In this document: one piece after another, positions 11,494 to 23,637 of the stretch
How positions within the stretch are numbered: the stretch's first letter is position 1
How the letters are laid out: each line of letters begins with the position of its first letter
DNA from: Telopea speciosissima
Taxonomy: Eukaryota; Streptophyta; Magnoliopsida; Proteales; Proteaceae
DNA length: 64,000 bases
Reading direction: 5' to 3'
Assembly: GCF_018873765.1 (NCBI RefSeq)
Contig: NC_057921.1
Location: 19,280,604-19,344,603, forward strand
Position numbers and translations under genes: made by a program
The notes under the pieces: generated by a model
The model's input: only the letters and a program-made list of their open reading frames with translations
Databases searched by the model: none
What the model was told of the DNA's origin: nothing

Positions 11494-12331
11494 GTATCTT
11501 CTTGCTTATTGGTTCAGTCCAATAATCATTTACAGGCAGCGAAAAACAGTTCAGGAAGTGCAAAAGAGTAATGTTATATTGTTCATATTCTCAATCTCAA
11601 TTTATTTCATTGCAGTTAGCATGAAAACGGAATTTTGATTGATCTTTTTTGAGGGAAGGAGATGTATGTTTCATCGTGGGGTTCTCTCTGAGGAGATTGT
11701 TCTGTTCCTATATCCTCTCTGTCTATCCGTTATATAACTAGAAACAAATTCGAATAGACATTTTACATTTCCACCGGATAGTGAACCGAATACGAATATT
11801 AGTTTTCTTAAACGGATTCGAATACGAATAGTGTCCTATTCGATTCATTTGCTACTCTTTCATAAAAAATAAAAAATAAAAAATCCATTTTTCCACTCTT
11901 TCATAAAAAAAAAAAATTTCCATTACCACTGTCAGTCAATTGTAACCTTTTTCAAATGCCAAAATTGAAGTTCCCATATTTAGAAATTGGGAAGTTATTG
12001 AGGAAAATTTTGAAAAACATCCGATGGATGATCCGATAAAAGTGGAGAAAATTCTCCCTAGCTCCTTACACAGATAACAGAAAAAGTCCAAGCAAATCCG
12101 AATTCAAGAGATTTGACCGGAATTATTGGATAGCCGCAACCTCTCTTTCTTTTTATGAGTCCTCCACAGCCCATGTCTCTCCCTATGTCTCTCTTTTATC
12201 TGTTTCTCTTTCTCTTTATCCGTCATTCTTTTCTTTCTTGGTATATTTTATGGTTATATCACTTAAAATTAATTTTCCATTCTTGATTTGCTTAGATCAA
12301 TTTAGAATAAGTTCCCAAGAAGAAAGAAGAA
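10748..12331. other. No gene seen; copia 3' region, then intergenic
   Basis: 10780-10985 is pyrimidine-rich with two CTCCTATATAT motifs and may be a decayed copia 3' LTR, but I cannot find clean ends. 11378-11396 has two and a half telomere-like CCCTAAA units. 11444-11491 is a (TC)n microsatellite. 11720-11860 repeats a CGAATACGAATA motif. 12180-12331 is the pyrimidine-rich region upstream of the Bet v 1-like gene; I see no firm TATA box. Confidence 0.5.
11444..11491. repeat. (TC)n microsatellite
   Basis: About 24 uninterrupted TC units, likely polymorphic between individuals. It lies roughly 840 bp upstream of the Bet v 1-like start codon. Confidence 0.95.
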
Positions 12332-12883
12332 ATGCAAGGCAAAGTCTTTCATGAAGCCAAGGTGAGGGCACCAGCAAACAAGGTTTGGGATATTTACAGC
12401 ACCGTCAAACTAGCAAACCTCGCCACTAAAACACTTTCCTGGTTCGTAAAGGTAGATGCTATCCAAGGCGATGGCGGTGAGGGTAGTGTATTTAAGGCCA
12501 CATTTCCATCAGGTATGTACGTATATAGTACATACTTCAAGCTATATATATAATTTTCCAGTCTCAATATAATTTTGGGGCGGTTTTGAATTTAAATTTT
12601 AGGAGTTCCTGGATTTCTACAGAGAGTCACAAAGATTGACAATGAAAAGCGGCTTAAGGTGACTGAGGTGATCGAAGGAGGTTTTCTTGACATGGGTTTT
12701 CAATCGTATCGGGTTTCTTATGAAGTGATAGAGAAAGCAGCCAATAAATCCATTGTAAAGACAACTATCGAGTATGAGATTGAAAAACAGTTTCTCTCCA
12801 ATGTTGAATTGATTACTACCAAGCCATTCGAGGCCTTAGCTACTGTGGTGGATTTCTATATTAGGAAGAGTTCAAAGGTATAA
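12332..12883 (+). CDS. Bet v 1/PR-10/MLP-family protein, two exons
   Basis: Exon 1 12332-12512, intron 12513-12602 (GTATGT...TTTAG, 90 bp), exon 2 12603-12883; the split codon is G|GA (Gly 61). The spliced product is 153 residues, normal for the family (about 150-165). Bet v 1 proteins are cytosolic hydrophobic-ligand carriers or enzymes; some relatives are norcoclaurine synthases or latex-type proteins. Visible: FHEAKVRAPANKVWDIYS at the N-terminus, the glycine-rich loop GDGGEGS, KIDNEKRLKVTEVIEGGFLD in the middle and a C-terminal helix ending YIRKSSKV. The intron position in the loop region is the classic one. The reading frame is intact with consensus splice sites, making it the best candidate for a working cellular gene here. 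Substrate cannot be told from sequence. Confidence 0.88.
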
Positions 12884-13514
12884 TGGCTTAAATTAATATA
12901 TAATGCTCACAATTTTAAATTTGATCAGCTTCACTTGCTATATACTTTTGGGAAAAATATCGATTTTTTTTCTTTTTTTGTAGGTATGTAGTGGCATATA
13001 TTTTCTTAATTTGCATATATAGATTTTTTATTTTTTTTGGCTAAAGGTTAGCAAGTATAGATTAAAATGAAGAAGAGTTACAGAGTTAACATCCAGGCAT
13101 ATCCAGACGCCTGAGAAGCTCCACCTTCGGCAATGCCATCAGCAGGGAACAACTCACGCTGACAAAGAAAAAAAAAATTTAACTAGAGAAGGGAAACAAT
13201 CGAAGTAGAGGAGGAATCTTTTTTAGCTGCATCCTTTGCTAGAAAGTCTGCTACCGGAATAGCTTCTCTGTAACAATGTGTTATTTTCCACGGTATGGAA
13301 TCCAAGAAATCTTTGACATACATTTAAGATTGACTAACAAATCATGGAATTGATTTCTTATAAACAGCACATACCGTAGCTGAAGAATCACTCTCTATCC
13401 ACATGTAGCGCACTCCCATTTGTTTAGCAAATGCGAAACCTTGGACTAGATTCTGCCTTTCAGCAGCATAGTGCATACCAACACCTAGATATATGTTGAA
13501 AGAAAAAATCACTT

Positions 13515-13909
13515 GAAGCTTCAATCCAAATGTTGTCCATGCTTCACTTGGCAGAATTGGAGTGATCTTCTCCGGTACTTATCTTCCATCAGTTTCAAAA
13601 TCACCCATTGCTTTAGGGAATCAAACACTATAGCATATTTTCTCTCCAAGGAAGCAGCAAAAACAGGCTCTTCTTCAAATTTTATTGAATTTTCTTCTCA
13701 TATTTTAAAGGAAATTATAAGAGATAGCTTGGGAATCTCAAGGTTTAGATTTTGTAATTAATGTTGTGGGTTGGTTGCACCTATTATGGCACTGCCGAAG
13801 GTGGGTTCCAACCATCACTTTTTGTATTTCTTTTTCTTCTGGGTATGCCCAATTGTCATCCTGTAATATTTCTTTAATTTTAATACAATTCTTTCTGATC
13901 CTTAGTAAA
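13515..13909 (+). mobile_element. Second, 5'-truncated LINE tail inserted in the LINE
   Basis: Plus-strand copy of the same kind of LINE 3' end: FKITHCFRESNTIAYFLSKEAAK, then a 3' UTR that matches the host LINE's own tail (GGCACTGCCGAAGGTGG here, GGCATTGCCGAAGGTGG on the opposite strand at 13120-13140). It is flanked by a perfect 14-bp duplication AGAAAAAATCACTT at 13501-13514 and 13912-13925, and ends in a short A-rich tail. Removing it lets the host RNase H frame read through (FRDDKEKVIF|SFNIYLGVG). Confidence 0.85.
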
Positions 13910-14553
13910 AAAGAAAAAATCACTTTTTCTTTATCATCACGAAAACTCCACCAGCCCTTGCTCTTCCTGGATTTCTAAGAGAACACCCATAGATATTTAA
14001 TTTAATACCTCCTGGATCTGGCGTACACCACCCAACTTAATAATCCGCTGCGGAGAAGGGGAAACTACTGGAATATTCAAATATGTAACACATAGAAGGT
14101 CTGAAACAGATCTGACCGAATCTTTGAATTTACATCCCAACTCACACATAACTTTTAGCACCAATTTAAAAATAATTGAAGCAATCTTCCTCTCACGCCA
14201 TCAAATCTTCGTGCATTTCTTTCCATCCAAATATGGTACAGAATTAACATCACTCCAGGAATCCAAACACCATTATTGTAATAGATCCAATATTGATGTT
14301 GGGAAAAATTAACCCCAAAACAATCCAAGAAACAATGCCTAATTTTCCTAACCGAGTCTATCTCTTCAAAGCATAATTCACATACAGATGCCAGAAGCAC
14401 ACCTATTCTACAAATTTGATCATCACCAGGTAATTTCTCATGAGCTAGTCTCCAACCAAATAAAGAATGTCTTGGCAGCAAATGATTTCCCTATACAGTT
14501 GAATACCATCGAATCTTTAGATTTATTATCCATAATTCCTCCTAGGTTGATTT

Positions 14554-14731
14554 TGTTAAGGAGAAGTGACTCATGACACGTGTCCTATGATTATCTATAC
14601 TTGTATTTTGTCCAGCAGTTACATGTCATTATTGTCTTAGCTCTAGAAGCTTCTCAGTCTGTTACAAGTTCTTGTAACCGATATATACATTTCAAAGTCA
14701 ATAAAGTGTGTGGAAAATATTAAACTCAACA
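14554..14731 (+). mobile_element. 178 bp solo LTR with perfect 5-bp TSD
   Basis: TGTTAAGGAG...ACTCAACA, flanked on both sides by GATTT (14549-14553 and 14732-14736). It contains an ATAAAG-like processing signal region and no coding sequence. Size and ends fit a small copia or TRIM LTR left by LTR-LTR recombination. The strand shown follows the position of the ATAAAG signal and is uncertain. It lies within the LINE. Confidence 0.82.
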
Positions 14732-15208
14732 GATTTAACTGTGAATCTACTAGATGGAGTAAATTTCTAATAGCAAAATCTTCTGAAGAGAATGAAGGTA
14801 ATGGCACTGTTCTAACCTCACAAAAAAAAAAAAAAAAATTTTGATTCATGAAAGCAAACATAAATGGATCAAGACCAGATGCAGAAGCAATAGATTGATT
14901 ACCAAAAATTAATGTTGGATCATTTTTCTATAACCCATCTTTTCTTTGCTCCAATAATTCTACACTCTACGAATACCCGGCCAGATCGATGAAGATTTAT
15001 AACTCCTTTTCATGTTACCGTTCACGTTCACAACCCTTGCTCTAAATAAACGACTAAAAGTAGAGTCTTGATGTTTAATCTGCTAGATAAGCTTGCATAG
15101 AAGTGCTTTATTGACATCCGAAAGTCTACGAATACCAAGATCCCCTTCCAATTTCGGTTTACAAACCACATCCCATTTTTCTACAGTAGATTTCCCAGCC
15201 TCTACATT

Positions 15209-15408
15209 TTTTTTTTTTGGAGATAGGAGGGGTATCCGACTTTAGGCCGACTAAATCCCCCCTAGGTTCGTACATGACCCCCGCACCACGCACGAACCGG
15301 GAACTTCTGGGCCCTAGTGAGCCTCAGGCAGGTGGCCCCAAGAAATTATGCAGCGACGAAGGTTTGATCACGAGACCTCGCTTCCTGAGACAGAGTCTCA
15401 TGTCCCCT
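15209..15408 (-). mobile_element. SINE with poly(A) tail and 15-bp TSD
   Basis: 200 bp insertion that begins on the plus strand with a T-run (the element's poly(A) on the minus strand). It is flanked by CCCAGCCTCTACATT (15194-15208) and CCCAGCCTCAACATT (15409-15423), one mismatch in 15. It interrupts the LINE RT region. It is non-coding and relatively GC-rich. A promoter B-box-like GGTTCG occurs on the minus strand, but the tRNA relationship is not established. Confidence 0.8.
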
Positions 15409-16200
15409 CCCAGCCTCAACATTACTAGTCCAAAGAAAATTCCTCATCCATATCTCCATAGATTTTATCAAAGATGATGGCCGGCCACCAGTACATATAG
15501 ACATAATGAATGGGAATATCTAAGATTACCGATCTAATTAGTTCCGCACGACCCACAATAAATAAGAGTTTGCCTTTCCAGGACGCTAATCTCTTCTTTA
15601 ATTTGTCAAGCAACAATACGTCCTTCTTGACCCTTCTATTGAATATTTCTATTCCCAAGTAGCGAGTAGGAAATTTGCAGACAAGAATCTGCAGTAGCTC
15701 TACAAGTCATTGCCTACACAAAGGTGGAATAGAACCCATAAAGAGATTACTTTTCTCCAAGTTGATTTTTTGACCCGAAAAGCTTTCACATTGAGAGAGA
15801 AACTCCTTTAGATTTCGGATGTACCTGAAAGAGGTATCCATAAATAAGCAAACATTGTCAACAAATAAGAGATGAGTAGGAATACCGCAACCCCTGGGGC
15901 CTTTTAGAGGCTGAATTTTGTTTTCCATCACTAATAGTTTCAGCCCTTTACAAAGAAGCTCCTTTAACAATTTAAACAAATTGAAGATAACGGGTCACCT
16001 TACCTAAAGCCCCTCACTACACCAAAGAAACCCGCTGGTCCTCCATTTAAAAGTACAAAAATTCTGGTAGATAGAAAAATCTTATGCAACTAGGAAATCC
16101 ATATAGAGCTGAACCCAAATTTTCTCAACACTTCAAATAAGAACTCCCTCAATAAGTTATCATATGCCTTTTGGATGTCTAATTTAATTTGCAGAAATTA

Positions 16201-16563
16201 ATTGCTTGCATTACTAGATAAAATCAATACAAAAAAAAAAAAAAAATGAATAAATAAAAGATCGCAGTATATATAATTTTCAACCTCATCCCTTCTCATT
16301 CTTGTCTTGCTATTGCGACTACAGTAGCTATTGCTTGTTGCCGAACATGTATATGCTTTGTCTTCTTTCCTAGGGTACCCTGCTTATGCGATTCAAAAGC
16401 TAGTCCTGAAAGGAATCCTTCTTTGTCACTACTATTAATAGGGAGTGTCTAAATGACACCTCTATTGATGTGTTCAGAACTTGACACCTTTTAATTGCGC
16501 CTTGTCTATTGATCATTTGGGCTGATTATTTACAACCTCGTCACAATACTTTGAATGGAGACT
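16201..16563. other. No gene seen between LINE and solo LTR
   Basis: Contains a 16-base A-run near 16230-16246 and otherwise unremarkable AT-rich sequence. I find no credible ORF or repeat boundary other than the LTR start at 16564. Confidence 0.5.
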
Positions 16564-19500
16564 TGTCAAACCTTGCCCCTGACTGACAGGAATCTTGACT
16601 GAAGGACAGGAATTTCAGGCATGGCCTCCAAGAGCACTGTGGAGTATCACTCCAGTGATTGAGATTGACGAAGAAACCTTGTGTGGATCATCCTATATAC
16701 CTGTCAGTAGATGGGTCATTGACCCTTGGAATTGCACAACTCACAGCATAATGTACTGCCTGGACTCCAAGGATTCTCTCTCCTCTTCACAACTGTGGAA
16801 CCCACCCCTGGAAATGTGTGCAAAAGACCCTAAATGACGTGTGGGGACAAGGCCCTGACCCTGGGTCAAACCCCTATGCAAGGCCACAGAGATTCAGCCT
16901 TGCTGAATTCTCTGGGCAATGCATTGGGCGATGCAGACATCACCCAGAGACATCGCCCAGAGTGCAAAATAGCATTATTTTAATGATTTGATTTGTGGGG
17001 ACCACCCATATTGGACATGGGCACCCTCCATAGGTTGAGGGGAGTCTGAGGGACCACCTCATACCCCTGGACCACTGTGGACCCCACCAGTGTGCCCAGA
17101 ATGGCTGAGAATGCAATCAAAAATGCATTTTGGAAATGGGCCTTAGCAGCCAAATAGGCCTTAGTCAAGGCTGGGCCTATAAATAGGGGTACCATAGGCT
17201 CATTTAGAGCTCTTGGTACTGTTCAAATCGTGGGAGAGAAAAGAAGAGAGAAAAGAGAGAAAGAAGAAGAGGAAGAAGAAGAAGAAAGAGAAGAAGGAAG
17301 AGAGGGTAGGCTGCCTTGCATCCAAGGTCTGGAATTGAGCAACCATATACCTTTGCAGGTATAAAATCTGACCTTTGACATACTGTACATGTACTGCTGC
17401 TATCCCTTGCTTGATTCCTTAGTGTTCTTGATGATTATCTGACCTCTGGCAGCCCAGAACTACTGGGAACTGCTATGGACTGTCCCAGATCTGCCATGCA
17501 AGTATGATGCATAGAAGATCTGGAGATTTTATGAGATTTATCAGATCTGTTTTACTGATTTGGAACCGAACCTGGCTGTCCATGGCTGCACTGCCCAGCT
17601 GCTCTGAAAACTGGCTATTTGGAGTCCTGGATCCTTGTCCTGACTGCATGGGACCAAACCCTATGTGATGGCAGACTTGAATCAGTGTATTACACCTATA
17701 ATCAACCTTGCATGTAGCTGAAACCAAGTCTGGGAAGTTGAAGAAATCGTGGTTACTATTCATTGGGATGTCTAGGCAGCCTCTAGCAGCCAAATGGTGG
17801 ACCCAGTTGAAAATCCACTTGGACCAGAGTGAAGATCACCCCTGGGGGTACATGATACCCTAACATGCATGGGGAAAAGGTTTGGTCACTACCCATGGCC
17901 AGCAACCTTGGAAACTCGGCCAGATTTCATTTTTGAAATCTCTGGGCGATGCACTGGGTGGTGTAGACATCACCCAGAGACATCGCCCACTGAATGGAAT
18001 TTGACAGTTTTGCTGTTCTAACTTGGGGGACCTCACCCATTGACCATGAAATTATGTGGGAAGGTGGAAAATGACCTAAATGCCCTTTCCCATGTCTGTT
18101 CATTGGAATAAATGCTTGGGAACCCAAGTGGGCCCCGCAGGACTTGGAAACCCTTCCTATGATTGGTTCTGCAGTACTGTCAAGTTGGGGACAGCACTGT
18201 AAGCCTATTGTAACCTAGGGTCAGGTACCAACACTATAAATGACCATTTTACCCCTAGGCCACCATCTATGGATGATGCACCGGGACATAGGCCTAAGGC
18301 CCAGTGCAAGGCCCAGAGAATTCCAAGTGAAGACAAATTAAACACTGAGTCAACCTAGTGAGCTTAGATCAACCCTAGGACCTCCAGAAATAGGTTGGAA
18401 TATTAAAATGACAAATTCTGATTTATATCTAGGATTTGATCCCGTGCTCGAGGCCTACAGCCAGACAACAGCCGAAACTGAATTTGCAATTGAGTTCTTA
18501 GAGCCAGACCCAAGTGAGTGAAGTATTATCATATATGCATATATAACTGTATTGCTATGCCGGTAATTAAATTTCTTAAATTATAAATGCTATGTTATTT
18601 AATTTTGTTCAATTACTCAAATTACTACACAATGATTGTCTGTTGATCAATACTGTGATTCTTATTTGATGATTGTGAATGTTAGACTAGATGTCGTAGT
18701 TGGCTTGAAAATGAGGCCGATGGTAGCCCGTAGTATGGGATACGGTTGACACCACCCGACTCATACGATGTCATATAGACATGGGGCTAGAGTTTCATCA
18801 CTCGTGCTACGCACCCTTGCCAACAAGGGTTAAGGTGTTGGATAACTGTGAGGACTACCGTAAAACCCTAGAGGCGTTTACGCTGGGAAGCCCCAGCACA
18901 GTTGGGATGCCCCAAGGCAGATTTGCTGGGAAGCCTCGGGCCTATAAGCTCGGGAAGCACCGAAAGGTGAATTTTTGGCAGAATGCCACATATTATGATT
19001 ATGCACCGGTTTAGGTGAATTGATATTGAGTCGGTTACCTCACAGGAGTTAATTCAGAGGATCGGTCGGGCTGACCTGGGTAGGGAGATGCTGGAGCCAG
19101 CTGATCTTCTCCGACAACTCAATGGGTGTATCGCGGGAAGGGGTAACTAAGCCCACACCAGGGATACATGTATTGGGGATTGTAGTAGCACTAACCTGAC
19201 TTAGCTGTATTGTTAGGTGGCTAATAATTAATCTGGACTTGCGTATCATGTAGGATCATATGGATTGTGGTTGCATGTGCATGCATGATGATATGTTTCG
19301 CTCACGAGCTCAGTGGGGCTCACACTCTGTTATACATGTTTTTCTTTTAGATGATTCTACAGGTGGATGCCGTTGTGGCATGGAGGCTCATTACGAGGAG
19401 GAGAGCCCTGGTTATTATGATGATATTGGTGTGGACCCTGATGGAGGTCTTGGTGATGATGCGTTCATTCTCGATGGTCATTGATGAAGACCGTTGAGGA

Positions 19501-19914
19501 GTGTACTTGATGCTTTTTATCTTTGTTAGGAGTTTATCCCCGTCTTACTTGTGGTGCAGTCTTAGTTTTCTTTTCTTTTTGGGGTTGAGTTATCTCACCT
19601 TGTATATATATATATGTATGTATTTTCTTTGGCTTTTGTTTTGTCAGCTTTACTTCTCAGTTTGTGGGTTGTATGGGGAATGTATCAAATCAAACATATG
19701 TATGTATATATTATCATCATTTCCTGTACCGCTACGCTTTCCCTTTGTTATTATAATTGTAGTTTATCTACAGCACCCTGATCTTGCTTATGGTAAAGTG
19801 ATGAATGTGGGACCGTGAATGTAATAACTGCTTCTAGATTCGTGGGATTTGGCGGATTGCGGTTATGCAATTCGGGTCACCTACCTAATCCTCCCAGGGG
19901 TGGTTTGGGGTGTG
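16564..19914 (+). repeat. Solo LTR, inverted copy of the 6326-9671 LTR
   Basis: Begins TGTCAAACC and ends GGGGTGTGA, matching the reverse complement of 6326-9671 along its whole length (CCTGACTGACAGG; GGAGTATCACTCCAGTGATT; CGCGGGAAGGGGT). The sequence after its 3' end lacks the tRNA-iMet primer site and any gag, so this is a solo LTR or a remnant. I cannot see a clean 5-bp duplication (AGACT on the left; ACTCA or CTCAT on the right), so recombination or end decay is likely. TATA box at 17178-17185. Confidence 0.85.
17178..17185 (+). promoter_or_regulatory. Putative LTR TATA box
   Basis: GGCCTATAAATAGGGG, about 615 bp from the LTR start, followed at 17232-17305 by an almost pure purine leader (GAAGAAGAGG-type). 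The matching site in the other LTR is at 9064-9072. Confidence 0.6.
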
Positions 19915-20492
19915 AACTCATGCAAAGTCGACACCTATTGATGATCCAATCATGAAGAAAGGAAGCCCTCTAGTTTATTGTTGCAACTTACGTATATGCC
20001 AAGTTGATTCATGTCACCACTTATTCTGCACCATGGTGAGTGGACTCTACTTTAGAATTTCTCTCTAATTTATGTGATGGTGTGCTTGTTTGACTATTGT
20101 TTTGTATGATGCATTATTTATTACATTACGATTGTGTATGATGGTTCCAAGTGATTAAAATAAATTAGAGTCTAGCTATGATTTTCCCTCTTTATTCATG
20201 ATAGGTGATTAATATGCCAAAGGTATGGAGGAATGGCTATTGGTTGAACTACTTGTCTGATTGTAAACAGTTGTCTTGGATGTTGTATGTAATGTGATGC
20301 ATATTAACAGGTGTGTGATTCAATTCTTGATCTCACTGATAGAATGATGTTATTGTATGTGTGTGTGTGTGAAAAGCTGTATGTGAATCTCATGGTTTTC
20401 TTAATGTAGTGGTGACTTTAAGGGCTTATAGGTAGAGGGATACTTCCAGGTATATACATATTCATATATACATACGTAGGATATAATGTTAG
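19915..20492. other. No gene seen
   Basis: AT-rich intergenic sequence with a short (GT)n run at about 20357-20370. No ORF of note and no terminal motifs. Confidence 0.5.
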
Positions 20493-21347
20493 TGTCATGC
20501 CCCAAACCACCCCCTGGGAAGATTTGGGCAAGTAACCCGGATTTCCCACGATATCTGCCAATCCTCCAGGATCCAGAAGCAGTACTTACATATCACAAAC
20601 CACACAATGAGGGTAGAAAGATAATAATATTAGAGTGCAGTGGAAGACTTGAACTACCCATAGTTGGTTTATATCATTGATAGAAAAATTTCAAATACCT
20701 ATGTTATACCATATGCATATCCATTTATGCTCAAAAGTACAATATTCTGATAGTTACACTTCTTGGAAGAAAGAAACTAAGATATCATAAAATTGTTACA
20801 GATCTGCAACATAAGGAAGATTTGCAGCTCCATCAACAGCTTCATCGTCCATTGGCAAACCAGTACCTGCAAAATCATCTAAAAAGAGAGATTCCACGAG
20901 TGTGAACTCCACCGAGCCCGTGAATGAAATATAAACCATGCATGCACACGTAAATACAATCATGAGTCTATATGCATGAGATTCATTTATATTAATTAAT
21001 CCACCTAACAATAAAACTAAGTCCAGGTAAGAAGGTACTACTACAATCCCCAATACATGTATCCCTGGTGCGGGCTTCTAACCCCTTCCCGCGATACACC
21101 CATTGAGTTGAGGGAGAAGACTAGTCGGCTCTAGCATCCCTTCCTAAGGTCAGTTCAACCAGCCCTCTAAGTTATCATTGTGCTTCCACCAGCCCTATTG
21201 GCGGATGGATCAATCAACATCACCTGTCCTAATGACCCGATGAGTCTACTGAACGACCAAAGCCTCCTTAAGGACATTAACCTCACACAATTGTGGTATC
21301 CAACACCTTAACCCTTGTTGGCAAGGGTTTGTAGTATGGATTGTATT
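20493..21347 (-). repeat. Partial LTR, relative of the 3.3 kb gypsy LTR
   Basis: Starts TGTCATGCCCCAAACCACC and keeps several blocks of the 6326-9671 LTR (CCCAATACATGTATCCC, CCCGCGATACACCCATTGAG, CAACACCTTAACCC). It stops abruptly at 21347, where a different LTR begins. It is a truncated or interrupted copy. Confidence 0.75.
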
Positions 21348-23637
21348 TGTCACACCCCTAGAATGACTAGACCTGGTGGGGCCCATGACACCGGATCTAA
21401 CTGGGGTTCATGCAAATAAAACCATTAAAACTTATACCCATTCATTAAGTGGTAACACTGTTGGTATCTATCCCTAATCATCCTTAAGAAGTACATTTCT
21501 TAAACATCTATAATGAAATGTTTACACATGCATATCATAGACCTTAGCTAAACTTCCAAGAATAGCAAGGTTCCCTTCAATCCGAATGATCCTGTTTGAT
21601 CACAATTCCCTTTCCTTTGTCTTTGGCTCATTTCTCTGTAAAAACATTTATGATAATGGAATGAGCTTGACAGTCCAGTAAGCAAGATAAACAATCATTC
21701 ATAATCAAATATACTCTTTATTTTAATCAAAACTAAGGTAACATACATCTTTTATTATTTTCACTTTTCTTTCTATCATTTGCACGATACCCGTTTAACA
21801 TTCTTAGCCTTAATCTCAACTCCTCATTAGAGATGGTTTCCTTTCATGTCAGGCCGTGTCTTGGCTAAAGCCTCAACGCCTCTCTATGCTTTTTGCGTCG
21901 GGTCATGTCTTGGCCTTAGCCTCAATGCCTCTCAAAACACCATTAATTACCATTCCGAGTCGTCCATTTACTTAAGCTACATTTTACATCATTTCTCAAA
22001 CATTTGACTTCCATTATGTATATGTATACCTTTCCTTTAATCACTCTTAGCCCTATCTTAAACATGTGAGTAATACATAGGAGCATAACATAGTTACGAG
22101 GCATAACATAAGCATAAATATTCAATTCACATGCACAGTTCATAAACCATCATCATGCATCAATCATATTCTCGATCGTATTTATAATGCTAATTATCAT
22201 TTTCCTCTATATTTAAATAAAACGTTTACTTCCATTCTAACATACATATCTTCATATACTATGCATATAAAACTTATAAGTTGCATATAACACTCATTCA
22301 TTTGTTCATTTGATCATTCAAAAATACATTCATTTTATAACCTTAAATTTTAGTATGATCGTGTATCGTTACTTACCGTTTGATGCTTCCAATACTTCCA
22401 ACTTTATAACAGATCTTCGGGTGGCCCTAAGGGTCATTATAACACCCCATTTATATGTCATTTTTGGCATCCAAGGACTGACCAGTTTATAGAACAAAGC
22501 CATACAATTTTTTTAAAAAAAATAAAAATTCATTTTTTGAGGACCTTTCTACCTAGGGGACCGATCGATCGGTTGGTCCCTGCCAGCATGGACCGGTCTA
22601 TTGGTCCATGTTGCAGAAAAATCCGATACTTCTAAAAATTTAAGAAAACACTCCAAACTTTGAAGATTTCATCTCCTAGCTTCCATACTTGAATAATCCT
22701 ACTGAAACCCCTAAAAAAGATGCTCTAAAGTCCCTTGGAAATATAAAATAACTTCTTAATTAATCAATTGAAGGCTTACAAAGGGAATACCTTCATTTTC
22801 AAGGAAAAACCCCCAATTCAAGTGTTCTTCCTTCAAATCCTCTATCAAATCATGGAGTCCCTTCAACTCCACATGGATTTAACCTCTTTGAAACCTAAGC
22901 AAGAGAATTAAACCTTCAATTTTATCGATCCATCATTTAAATACAAGAACTAAAACAAGCTTTCTTACCTTCAAATCCCAAGTAGGAAATTACCCATTCA
23001 TACCAAGGCTCAAATCCTTCAATTACCCCTTTAATCTTGCTTCTATAACCCTCAATTTCATCAAATCATTCTTCAAAATTTCAAACACAAGCTTTTTCCC
23101 CTTCTTTCCCTTCTTTAGAAAAGCCAAGAGAATCTTCAATTGTATGACTTAGCTTCCCATAAGAATTATTTATAGTCCATGACACTTTTGTAAATAACAG
23201 GTCTCCTCTTAGAATTTTCCAAAAAATCAGGCCTAAAGTCTATGCCCTAATCTTAACATCCAATAGTGCTCAAAGATAAAAAAAAATATCTAGCTAAAGT
23301 CTTTTACTAGAATACCCTTAGTTCTATTGCTAGGTTAAAATTCACTTAAATTAACTCAAACCAAACCAAAATGAACCCTAATTCACAAATGAACCCAAAA
23401 TAAAACACATTATAAACTAGGCCCATAAATCAAATAAAAACTATGGGCCTCAAAAGAAAACATCATAAGGCCCATACCTAGCCATTAATCAAGAATAAAC
23501 CCATGACCCATTTTAACACAAGTAAAATCATAATTACTAGAGAATTCTTACCAAAATCAAGAAATATCATATAGTAGAATCGATCTCCTTTCATCCAGTC
23601 CAGTCATTCTATAAAAAAATAATAAACTAATATTAAA
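21348..23637 (-). repeat. Different gypsy-type LTR, right end uncertain
   Basis: Starts TGTCACACCCCTAGAATG, sharing only the GGGGTGTGACA terminus (element sense) with the other LTR family. A TATA motif on the minus strand (23167-23174) and a pyrimidine-rich stretch beside it match the layout of the larger LTR. It contains the palindrome ACCGATCGATCGGT at 22560-22573 and a nearby TGGACCGGTCTATTGGTCCA block. The right end is not resolved because a MULE sits at 23638. Confidence 0.6.

Larger units (their letters stand above)
13030..16200 (-). mobile_element. L1-type LINE, 5'-truncated and decayed
   Basis: Reads right to left. About 16000-16190: RT motif LDIQKAYDNL and GFR*GDPLSS (Gln to stop). 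15707-15979: THLLFVDNVCLFMD (catalytic Asp pair now VDN) and FSGQKINLEKSN. 15425-15658: KKRLASWKGKLL and RAELIRSVI. 15020-15190: WDVVCKPKLEGDLGIRRL. 14155-14481: zinc-binding region HSLFGWRLAHEKLPG...CELCFEEIDSVRKIRHCFLDC. 13926-13970 joined to 13190-13500: RNase H-like tail (ESDSSATV, ITHCYREAIPVADFLAKDAA). A poly-T at 13022-13038 marks the 3' end. It is dead: multiple stops and shifts plus three insertions. The 5' end is missing, as is usual for LINEs. Confidence 0.87.
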
